Below are positions 36,622-43,381 of a stretch of 64,000 bases of DNA, piece after piece. Numbering within the stretch: position 1 is the stretch's first letter; each line of letters starts with the position of its first letter. The position numbers and the translations under genes are program-made. The notes under the pieces are model-generated. The model was not told the DNA's origin and searched no databases. It was given only the letters and a program-made list of their open reading frames with translations. Origin of the DNA: Pseudomonas putida. GTDB lineage: Bacteria > Pseudomonadota > Gammaproteobacteria > Pseudomonadales > Pseudomonadaceae. Where the stretch lies: the NCBI GenBank assembly GCA_041879295.1, contig CP047152.1:687501-751500 (forward strand), given 5' to 3'.

Positions 36622-36834
36622 TCGCCGAAGCATCGGCGATGCGACCTTGGCCGGTCGGAATCGAAAGGCGCATCAGCGCCCAATCTTAATCGCAGGCGCT
36701 TTTTTTGTGCCCGCGGTGCTGCGTTATGGCGGTGGTGCGCGGGACACCTTCGGGTGTGCCGGGCTCCTTTCGTCCCGGTCGGCCAACCCGCGTACTGCTG
36801 CCACCTTAACTTGCTTGGCCGCGAGCGGTGGCAG
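36622..36834 (+). ncRNA. C4 antisense RNA-like structured element, copy B
   Basis: Same chain of stems as copy A: TCGCCG/CGGCGA (36622-36639), CGACC/GGTCG (36642-36657), GGCGC/GCGCC (36667-36680), GCGCC/GGCGC plus seven T (36676-36706), ACACC-TTCG-GGTGT (from 36745), CCGGG/CCCGG and CTGCCACC/GGTGGCAG (36798-36834). Compared with copy A the stems CAGGC/GCCTG and ACACC/GGTGT are different but each is fully paired, a clear compensatory change. An overlapping open frame (GAFFVPAVLRYGGGARDTFG) resembles the Ash/Icd-like proteins often called on such RNAs; I regard the RNA as the more likely functional product. Confidence 0.6.
36667..36706 (+). terminator. attenuator-like alternative hairpins, copy B
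   Basis: GGCGC (36667-36671), GCGCC (36676-36680) and GGCGC (36695-36699) followed by TTTTTTT. As in copy A, the middle segment can pair with either neighbour, and the terminator form again has a 14-base loop. Confidence 0.55.
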
Positions 36835-36854
36835 TTCCATCACGAAAGGAACTC

Positions 36855-36929
36855 ATGCATGACCACCGTAAATCCGTTACAGATCCGCGTATCCGTTCGC
36901 CGCCGTCGTTCTTCGGCGGCCCTGAGTGA
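36855..36929 (+). CDS. possible 24-residue leader peptide, cassette B
   Basis: ATG 36855 preceded by AAAGGA opens a frame MHDHRKSVTDPRIRSPPSFF.. of 24 residues ending TGA. The core DPRIRSPP-FF also appears in cassette A (from 36011), where the frame is not closed and continues into the small protein. Could be a regulatory leader peptide, or only a trace of the RNA hairpin at the same place (CCGTC-GTTCTTC-GGCGG). Confidence 0.35.
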   Translation: MHDHRKSVTDPRIRSPPSFFGGPE

Positions 36930-36979
36930 GCGCAGCGTCGGCACACCTTTCTTCACCTCCGTCCAACCGGAGGCCCGCC

Positions 36980-37192
36980 ATGACTGACCAAGAACGCCTC
37001 TCCACCATCCAAAGCTACGCCTGGACCCTAGAACTGCTAGGCGAGGCCCTGGTCCAGCACGACGAAATGCTGGAATGCGAACACAACCCGCGTCTGAGCT
37101 TTCGCAACACGGCCGGTATCCACCAGGCGATCCGGATCATCAGCCGATTGGCCAGTGAGCAGTGTGGGAAGGTGATGGAGCAGGGTGGGTAG
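36980..37192 (+). CDS. small conserved protein of unknown function, cassette B
   Basis: 70-residue protein almost identical to the cassette A protein: residues 1-65 match and only the tail differs (MEQGG here, LERGGQELEG there). ATG 36980 follows CCGGAGGCCCGCC. Predicted cytosolic and helical, rich in Glu, Leu and Ile; the NTAGIHQAIRIISRLASEQ stretch could form an amphipathic helix for self-association. No function can be assigned from sequence. Duplicated with its structured leader, about 840 bp apart. Confidence 0.7.
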   Translation: MTDQERLSTIQSYAWTLELLGEALVQHDEMLECEHNPRLSFRNTAGIHQAIRIISRLASEQCGKVMEQGG

Positions 37193-37367
37193 GACCCAGC
37201 TGATTAGTGGGCACCGCGGAAGAGGGCATGGCACTCCGGTGTGGATGCATGAACTGCTGCTTTGCAGCCCTTGGACATGCAACACAAAAGCAGCCCCTTC
37301 TGAGGGGATGGTAGCAACTACCTCAAGTTGAGTAGAACGCTCGCACCTCTGTAGTGCATGGTAATCA

Positions 37368-37394
37368 GGCAAAGCGCACGTAAAGCGCTTTGCC
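37368..37394. promoter_or_regulatory. long perfect palindrome upstream of a membrane protein gene
   Basis: GGCAAAGCGC-ACGTAAA-GCGCTTTGCC, 10 bp perfect arms extended by TCA/TGA after a one-base bulge, ending 43 bases before the ATG at 37438. It could be an operator or a stable mRNA hairpin; no T-run follows. Confidence 0.55.
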
Positions 37395-37437
37395 CTGACC
37401 ATTTACCTAGCCATGTGCCAACTACCGAGGATTCTGC

Positions 37438-38073
37438 ATGGATCAAAACAGAGACAGCCTGAAAACCACCAACCCTATTGCCGGGCTGCCGGGCGCGGTA
37501 TTTGAAAAGGCGTGGGAAGTACGCTGGGCATTGAAGCTGGCCTATGTAGGCTTGTTCATCGATATCGCGCTCATGCACTCACTGGGTACAACCTTGCTGG
37601 GTTTCTCGGGGGACATGGCGATCGTCTGGGAAAATGTCGGTCGTATATTCGTGGGCATCATGGTCTTCTGCCTGGTGGTGTCGGTGGTAATCCCGGTGCT
37701 GGCGCGTGTGGCGGCGATCATGGGCAGCTTCGTTCCGTGGTATCGGCTTCAGGGCCCGCGAGATTATTCGCTGTTTCCCAACTACGTGACCTTCAGTGCA
37801 CTGCGAGAGCACAGCCTTCGTGAAGGCAACGAATTCCTCTACAACTATTGGAAACGCTTGACCATGCAGCGCGAGGAGTGGCGGCAACAGCGCTTCCAAA
37901 CCGGGGTACTGGTGTTCGGCCTGGTGCTGATGGTAATTGCAAATGCTGGGGTGAGTGCTCATTTCCAGCTGCCCGGGTTGATGGCTTATTTCACCTTTTG
38001 GTTTGGCTGGAAGGGCTATGCGCTACTGAGCATCGTCACCCTGGCTGCACTGGGCGTGGTGGTCATCGGATGA
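37438..38073 (+). CDS. membrane protein of unknown function
   Basis: 211-residue integral membrane protein with hydrophobic segments near 32-50, 67-98, 153-173 and 180-211. A central soluble loop contains PWYRLQGPRDYSLFPNYVTF. No family is recognised. The frame stops right at the end of the last helix (GVVVIG). In the +1 frame directly after this point the DNA reads DEIGQIYYPPLAEKLNKTQY and a stop, which looks like a natural hydrophilic C-terminus. A one-base deletion near 38070 may therefore have shortened the protein by about 18-20 residues. Confidence 0.6.
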   Translation: MDQNRDSLKTTNPIAGLPGAVFEKAWEVRWALKLAYVGLFIDIALMHSLGTTLLGFSGDMAIVWENVGRIFVGIMVFCLVVSVVIPVLARVAAIMGSFVPWYRLQGPRDYSLFPNYVTFSALREHSLREGNEFLYNYWKRLTMQREEWRQQRFQTGVLVFGLVLMVIANAGVSAHFQLPGLMAYFTFWFGWKGYALLSIVTLAALGVVVIG

Positions 38074-38227
38074 GATCGGCCAGATCTACTATCCACCCTT
38101 GGCCGAGAAGCTGAACAAAACCCAGTACTGACCTCGGCGTGAACCTGCTTTGCAGCCCATCGCGACCCAAGGTCCGCACCGTCCGTGCAGACCTTGGAAT
38201 GATCTCGGGCAGTTGTTGCAAGCCGGT

Positions 38228-39613
38228 TCAGCTCGCAGCAATCGCCGTATTTAGCAGCAGCACCACGATCAAGCCAACCACCGCCACAATGGACTGCACC
38301 ACCGAAATGGTCTTGGTGGCTTCGCCCATGGTCATGCCAAAGGATTCTTTCACCATCCAGAAGCCTGCATGGTTCGCATAGTTGAAGAACAGCGAACCGC
38401 AGCCGATGGACAAGGCCAGCAAAGGCAGGTTGAGGCGGGGGTCTGCATCTGCCAGCGGCGCCAGCAAGCCGGCAGCCCCTACGATACCGACCGTGGCGGA
38501 ACCGGTAGACACCGAGAGCAACATCGCGATCAGCCACCCCAGAATCAGGGGAGGGAAGGCAGATTGCTGGGTCAGGTGCACAATGGCATCGCCTACCTTG
38601 GCGCTGGTCAGCATCTCCTGGAAGGCACCGCCACCGGCAATGATCATGATGATCGAGGCAATTGGCTTGAGGCTTTTGCCCAGTGCATCGCGCAGCTGTT
38701 CGGCGTCGCCGCCGCGCGCAAGCACCAGGCTGGCGCCAGCGAACAGCACGCCCAGCAGCATGGCGATCAGCGGGTTGCCCAGGAAGCTGGCCAGTTCCAG
38801 CAGCGCATTGCCTTTGGGCAGCAGCATCTCGGCGACGGCATGCACCAGCATCAGGATGGCCGGCAGCAATGCGGCCAGCATGCCGACCATTACCCCGGGG
38901 CGGGGTTGGCCATCGGCTTTTTCAGCCAGTGTGAACTGGTCCAGCAATGCCTGATCGGGCCGCGTGTTCATGCGCGGTGAAATGAACATGCCGTACAGCG
39001 GGCCCCCCAGGATCATTGCCGGAATGGCGGCAAGGAAGCCATACAGCATGGTGGGCCCAACCGAGGTCTTGAGCACGGCAATGGCGGTCAGTGGGCCTGG
39101 GTGCGGCGGTACCATGCCGTGCATGGCGGCAAGCGCCGAAATGACCGGCACACCTACATACACATACGCCGAGCCCTTGAAGCGCGCCTTGCTTTCCAGT
39201 TTGCGCGCCACGCTGAATATCAGCGGCAGCATGATCACCAGGCCGACTTCGAAAAACATGGGGATGCCAATGACAAAGGCAACCAGCATCATGGCCCAAG
39301 GGATCATGCGGTCGGAGGTGCGCTTGAGGATGACATCCGCGACCTGTTCCGTGACGCCAGCGTCAGCCAGGATCTTGCCGAGCATTGCACCCAGCGCAAT
39401 CACCACCCCCACTGCGCCCAGTGTCTTGCCGGCGCCGGTGAGCAGGTGGGAGACGATGCTGCCTGGCGCCATATGCGTCGCGAAGCCCACGCCAATGGAC
39501 ACCACCAGCAAGGCCAGCAGCGGATGCATTTTCAGGCGCGAAACGATGAGCGCCACCAGCACCAGAACACTGGCCAGTGCCGTCAGTAATAGCTGTATAT
39601 CTAAGGGAGTCAT
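38228..39613 (-). CDS. GntP-family gluconate:H+ symporter
   Basis: 461-residue permease of the GntP family with 12-14 hydrophobic segments. Recognisable blocks are ALGAMLGKILADAGVTEQVA, GIPMFFEVGLVIMLPL, MHGMVPPHPGPL and ISVVQSIVAVVGL near the end. Imports gluconate or a related sugar acid with protons. Start ATG 39613. It is divergent from the malate dehydrogenase gene with a 432-base gap, and forms the right border of the accessory segment. Confidence 0.92.
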   Translation of the reverse strand: MTPLDIQLLLTALASVLVLVALIVSRLKMHPLLALLVVSIGVGFATHMAPGSIVSHLLTGAGKTLGAVGVVIALGAMLGKILADAGVTEQVADVILKRTSDRMIPWAMMLVAFVIGIPMFFEVGLVIMLPLIFSVARKLESKARFKGSAYVYVGVPVISALAAMHGMVPPHPGPLTAIAVLKTSVGPTMLYGFLAAIPAMILGGPLYGMFISPRMNTRPDQALLDQFTLAEKADGQPRPGVMVGMLAALLPAILMLVHAVAEMLLPKGNALLELASFLGNPLIAMLLGVLFAGASLVLARGGDAEQLRDALGKSLKPIASIIMIIAGGGAFQEMLTSAKVGDAIVHLTQQSAFPPLILGWLIAMLLSVSTGSATVGIVGAAGLLAPLADADPRLNLPLLALSIGCGSLFFNYANHAGFWMVKESFGMTMGEATKTISVVQSIVAVVGLIVVLLLNTAIAAS

Positions 39614-40045
39614 TCAAGGAATCTCGGTTGGGCTGGCGCTCGGCTGCTCTCAGGGTTTGAAGGCGTGACGGGCGTTTCCACGGGGCATGCCCAGGTGGCT
39701 GCCGTTGCGGCTGCTGCTACGGTTTCGAGGAAGGGAACGCGGCTTTGCGCTATCTGCCGCTCACAGGCGGTCGCCTGGCAACGGAAGATGGGCAGCAGGG
39801 AGGCGTGGCGCTGAGGCCGGTGGGCGGTGGTGTGGCGACGGGGCGCTTGGGCAGCATGGTCATTGGTTGATTCACCTTGTTGTATGGTCGTCTATATGAA
39901 TCTGGCCAAAGTATTTGCGCTGCCGTGGAACACTGTCAAGTGAAGGTCGTCGCATCATCTTGGGTGGCCATTTAGCCCCGGCAGGCAATACTTCTCTCTA
40001 TACGCAGGCGTGTTCCTGGTGGCGCGCGCCGCTGGGAGGTGTCTG
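39614..40045 (+). other. 432 bp divergent region between gntP-type gene and mdh
   Basis: No supported gene. The left half is GC-rich with no recognisable signal. Near 39880-39900 an A/T-rich TTGTATGGTCGTCTATATGA could be an operator or a promoter, but spacing does not fit a clear sigma-70 pattern. The ribosome site GGGAGG at 40033-40038 belongs to mdh. Confidence 0.5.
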
Positions 40046-40975
40046 GTGAACAAATTAACGATTGTGGGTGCCGGCCTGGTCGGCGAGGCGGCGGCGCAGA
40101 TCATCGCCCGGGATGAGTTGTGCCGTGAGCTGGTGTTGATGGACGTGCAGGGTGAACTGGCGCAGGGCAAGGCGCTGGACGTTTGGCAGGCGGCTGTGGA
40201 TTCAGGGTCCGATACCCATGTTCACGGCGGGGCCAAAGCCGAGATGCTGGAGGGGTCCGAGCTGGTGGTGATCACGGCGGGCGTGCCGCGCAAGCCCGGC
40301 CAGTCGCGCCAGGATGTATTGAGTACCAACCTGCCAATCCTCGACAGCATCATGGCGGATATCAAGCACCACGCGCCGACAGCGACGGTGCTGGTGGTGT
40401 CCAACCCGGTCGATGTGCTCACCTACCGCGCCTGGAGCGTGAGCGGTCAGGGGCGCGACAAGGTGTTCGGGCAGGCGGGGGTGCTGGATACCGCGCGCAT
40501 GAAGTGCTTCATCGCCGAGCAAACCGGGTTTTCTGCACGGGATATCACGGCGTTGGTGCTGGGCGGGCATGGCGACAGCATGGTGCCGCTGATGCGCTAC
40601 TGCCAGATTGGCTCGGTGCCATTGTCGCACTTCCTGTCCAGCGAGCAGATCGAACAGATTGTCGAGCGCACCCGTAAGGGCGGCGGCGAGATTCTGGGGT
40701 TGAAGAAGACGGGGAGCGCCTGCGATGCACCGGGCGTGGCCATTGCGCAGATGGTCGATGCGATCGCCAATGGGCGGAACCGTATTTTGCCGGCGGTGGC
40801 GATTCTTGAGGGCGAGTATGGGCGAACGGATATCGCCATGGGTGTGCCCTGTGTACTGGCAGAGAAGGGGCTTGCGCGGATTATCGAGTTGCCGCTGGAT
40901 GCGCAGGAACAGGCGATGTTCGACCACTCTGCCGACCAGGTGGCGCGGGATATTGCAGAGATGAAGGCGTTGTAG
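40046..40975 (+). CDS. mdh: NAD-dependent malate dehydrogenase (LDH-like type)
   Basis: 309-residue member of the lactate/malate dehydrogenase family. NAD-binding GAGLVGEAAAQI is at residues 7-18. The substrate loop reads AGVPRKPGQSRQ, where Arg (not Gln) follows VP, the hallmark of malate rather than lactate specificity. The catalytic His is in GGHGDSMVPL. The start is GTG at 40046 with GGGAGG eight bases upstream. Many pseudomonads rely on a quinone-linked malate oxidoreductase, so this enzyme is an addition to the TCA cycle. Alone on its transcript. Confidence 0.88.
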   Translation: MNKLTIVGAGLVGEAAAQIIARDELCRELVLMDVQGELAQGKALDVWQAAVDSGSDTHVHGGAKAEMLEGSELVVITAGVPRKPGQSRQDVLSTNLPILDSIMADIKHHAPTATVLVVSNPVDVLTYRAWSVSGQGRDKVFGQAGVLDTARMKCFIAEQTGFSARDITALVLGGHGDSMVPLMRYCQIGSVPLSHFLSSEQIEQIVERTRKGGGEILGLKKTGSACDAPGVAIAQMVDAIANGRNRILPAVAILEGEYGRTDIAMGVPCVLAEKGLARIIELPLDAQEQAMFDHSADQVARDIAEMKAL

Positions 40976-41092
40976 AGCTTGAAGCGTCATGCATCGGGTG
41001 TGGCGGCTCGGGCAGTGGGGAACACTTTGCCTCCGTACCTGTCACACCCGTTCATTGGGGTTCAGACCCATCATTACCAAGGAGAGGTAGGC

Positions 41093-41221
41093 ATGGGCGG
41101 TGCAACATCGGGACGTACCACCTTGACCAACTTCACGTTCACCAAGTTTCTCGACCGCGCGAGTTGTAAGCTGCTGGAAGCCAGATGCTCGGGCCAGCAT
41201 CTCAAGGAAGTATCGGAGTGA
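41093..41221 (+). pseudogene. remnant of a type VI secretion tube protein (Hcp)
   Basis: A 42-residue frame MGGATSGRTTLTNFTFTKFL.., ending in CSGQHLKEVSE. It matches the central strand-loop-helix region of Hcp (the FTKYxDKxxPxLxxACxSGKH signature) out of a protein normally about 160 residues long; neither the N-terminal nor the C-terminal part is present nearby. The ATG is preceded by AAGGAGAGG, unusually strong for a fragment, and the stop overlaps the GTG of the next gene. It may be expressed, but cannot form a tube. Confidence 0.65.
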
Positions 41222-41577
41222 ATGAAGTTGAGCCTGGGCTAATTGCGATTCTGATTCTTGCCCCCATGATGCTGGCGATGGTCGTACAGTGTTTCATCGC
41301 ACATAAATACACTGAGTACTACGAGTCGTTGCTAACGCGCTGTAGCTTCGTGACCGGCAACAAAATCACGTTTCAACATGCAGGCCTTCTGGGCAAGGTC
41401 ATGCGTACGGGGTTGATCTCCATGGTGCTGGCTATACCGAGCCTCTTCGTGCGCAGGGGGTTGATTGACTTCGATGAAGTCAAACGTTTCCCCTCAAGCA
41501 TGAGACGACTGCTGGTGAGTCTGTTGGTCATTCACATCCTGCTGGCTACCGCGCTGATTATTTTCACTTACGCGTAG
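41218..41577 (+). CDS. small membrane protein downstream of the Hcp remnant
   Basis: 119-residue protein with an N-terminal transmembrane helix (LIAILILAPMMLAMVVQCFI) and a C-terminal one (LLVSLLVIHILLATALIIFT). The middle (RTGLISMVLAIPSLFVRRGLIDFDEVKRFP) is partly hydrophobic. GTG 41218 overlaps the preceding TGA by the GTGA type; an ATG at 41185 would add 11 residues. Family unknown. Being coupled to an Hcp fragment, it could be an orphan immunity protein, but there is no direct evidence. Confidence 0.6.
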   Translation: MNEVEPGLIAILILAPMMLAMVVQCFIAHKYTEYYESLLTRCSFVTGNKITFQHAGLLGKVMRTGLISMVLAIPSLFVRRGLIDFDEVKRFPSSMRRLLVSLLVIHILLATALIIFTYA

Positions 41578-41638
41578 CCTGGCCGCTCCTGCATGGGGCG
41601 CGGTCAGGCCTGTCGGTTGTGCACGAGCCGTGTAGCCC

Positions 41639-42460
41639 TCAGCGCTGATAAGCCTTGCCAAAATGCCGTTCCAGGCGCGCCTGCAGCAGCTCCAGCAGTA
41701 TCGACAGCACCCAGTAGATCACGGCGGCGGTGGTCAGCATTTCCAGGTAGCGATAGCTCGAACGCCCATACGACTGCGCCAGAAACATCACCTCCCAAAC
41801 CCCCATCACGGATATCAGCGACGAGTCCTTGAGCATCGAGATGAACTGGTTGGCGGTGGGCGGAATGATCACCCGCATGGCCTGGGGCAGGATGATGTGG
41901 CAGAAGATCTGCGGCGTGCGCATACCCAGCGCCAATGCTGCTTCACGTTGCCCACGGGCCACGCCGAGGATGCCGGCGCGGAAGATCTCGCTCAGGTAGG
42001 CCCCGTAGTTCAGCGACAAGGCAATGATGCCGGCGCTGATGGCGCCGGGTACCAGGCCCACCTGCGGCAGCCCCAGGTAGATCAGCAGAATCTGGATCAG
42101 CAGCGGCGTGCCACGGAAGAACGAGGTGTAGAAGCTGGCCACACCCACCAACACCGCGCTGTTGGATAACCGTGCCAGCGCGGCGGCAAAGCCGAGCAGC
42201 ACGGATACCACCATCGAGCACAGGCACAGGAACAGGGTCAGTGCGGCGCCTTGCAGAAAACCATTGGGCCCCAGCTTGAAACCGGCCAGGTTGGGAAACT
42301 TCTCCAGAATGATGGCGAACTTCAGGTCAAAGCTGAGGAAGAAGGCGACAAACAGCCCGAACAGCGCCAGCCAGGTCAGCAGTAACCGGGTGCGAAAGCC
42401 GAACAGGCCGGCGCCCGCAGGCTTTGCCACGGGCTTGGGGGAGGGAGGGAAGGTGCTCAT
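41639..42460 (-). CDS. polar amino acid ABC transporter permease
   Basis: 273-residue permease of the His/Glu/Gln/Arg/opine family, with about six membrane segments and the EAA loop near residue 190-215 (REAALALGMRTPQIFCHIILPQAMR split over a conserved G). Start ATG 42460 overlaps the stop of the substrate-binding protein gene as ATGA. No ATPase gene lies next to the pair, so it must use one encoded elsewhere. Expected substrate is an amino acid or amino-acid derivative. Confidence 0.88.
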   Translation of the reverse strand: MSTFPPSPKPVAKPAGAGLFGFRTRLLLTWLALFGLFVAFFLSFDLKFAIILEKFPNLAGFKLGPNGFLQGAALTLFLCLCSMVVSVLLGFAAALARLSNSAVLVGVASFYTSFFRGTPLLIQILLIYLGLPQVGLVPGAISAGIIALSLNYGAYLSEIFRAGILGVARGQREAALALGMRTPQIFCHIILPQAMRVIIPPTANQFISMLKDSSLISVMGVWEVMFLAQSYGRSSYRYLEMLTTAAVIYWVLSILLELLQARLERHFGKAYQR

Positions 42461-43278
42461 TTGCTGATGTCGGCGCCACTCCATTTCTGCGACAGCTTGG
42501 CCAGGGTGCCATCAGCCTTCAGCTCGGCGAACACCTGGCGTACCTTGGCATCCCACTCAGGGTCGCCTTTTTCGATGGCTACCGCGTTGGGCTCTTCATA
42601 CAGCGGCGCGCCGGCCAGCTTGAAGCGCTTGTCTTGCTGCAGGCGCGGCTGCGCGGTCACCAGGTTGGTAATGATGGCGTCCAGGCGCACGCCAGTGCCC
42701 AGGCCCAAGTCCTGGAAGGCGACGTTTTCAGTGTCGTAGGGCGCAGCCTGCACGAAGTCGAACGGGTAATCGATCTTCTGGTCTTCCTTGCCTTCAATGA
42801 CCAGGTTCTTGTTCAGGTAGCTTTCGTAGCTCGATGCACTGATCGAACCTACCTTGCGGCCTTCCAGGTCTTTGGCGCCATGGATGCGCTCATCCGAGGC
42901 ATTGACCACGATCACGGCGGGCGATGCGTAGTACTCCACGGGGAAGTCGAACACTTCGGCTCGCGCCTTGCTCGGGGTCATCGAGCAAATGCAGATGTCG
43001 TAGCGCCCGCTCCAGCGGCCAGCGGCAATCACGTCCCAGGACGGTGTTTCCAGGCGCAGTTTGACGCCGAGTTTGTCGGCCACTGCCTTGGCCACGTCCA
43101 CATCGTAACCGTCGAGCTGGTTGTGGTCATTGAGGAAGGAAAACGGCGGGTAGCTTTCCATCAGCACGTTGACCATTTCCTTGCGCGATTCAACCCGCTC
43201 CAACGTGGCGCCAGCAAAGGCTTGGGTGGCAGTTGCGAGCAGTACAAGGCCCGCACCCAGCAGAGAAGAAAATCGCAT
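42457..43278 (-). CDS. amino acid ABC transporter substrate-binding protein
   Basis: 273-residue periplasmic binding protein (SBP_bac_3 type). The signal peptide MRFSSLLGAGLVLLATATQAFA ends at about residue 22 with AFA-GA. The mature part has YPPFSFLNDHNQLDGYDVDVA, the conserved ligand-contact strand, and YDICICSMTPSKAR. Two cysteines in ICICS are unusual. ATG 43278 is used; ATG 43284 adds MY. The gene is divergent from a homocysteine S-methyltransferase, hinting that the ligand could be S-methylmethionine or a related sulfur amino acid. Confidence 0.85.
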   Translation of the reverse strand: MRFSSLLGAGLVLLATATQAFAGATLERVESRKEMVNVLMESYPPFSFLNDHNQLDGYDVDVAKAVADKLGVKLRLETPSWDVIAAGRWSGRYDICICSMTPSKARAEVFDFPVEYYASPAVIVVNASDERIHGAKDLEGRKVGSISASSYESYLNKNLVIEGKEDQKIDYPFDFVQAAPYDTENVAFQDLGLGTGVRLDAIITNLVTAQPRLQQDKRFKLAGAPLYEEPNAVAIEKGDPEWDAKVRQVFAELKADGTLAKLSQKWSGADISK

Positions 43279-43310
43279 GTACATACCTGATATGTTGGGC
43301 AAATGGGTGA

Positions 43311-43360
43311 TAGGGTATTTAATAGTTATAACCCTAATCCCCATAATGAATTTTATTCAT
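43311..43360. promoter_or_regulatory. two palindromes between the transporter and methyltransferase genes
   Basis: TAGGGT-N14-ACCCTA (43311-43336) and ATGAAT-TTT-ATTCAT (43346-43360) lie in the 103-base divergent region. Both are well placed to bind a regulator controlling the two transcription units; I cannot name it. Confidence 0.5.
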
Positions 43361-43381
43361 AAGAACCTTCAGAGAAGTTAT

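Noticed and set aside
35861..36862. Ash/Icd-like proteins overlapping the two C4-like RNAs (GAFFV-AVL-GG reading frame)
   Set aside because: The frame is shared by both copies, but it lacks a good start in copy A, continues through the hairpins, and the paired base changes are better explained by RNA structure. Kept only as a note in the RNA entries.
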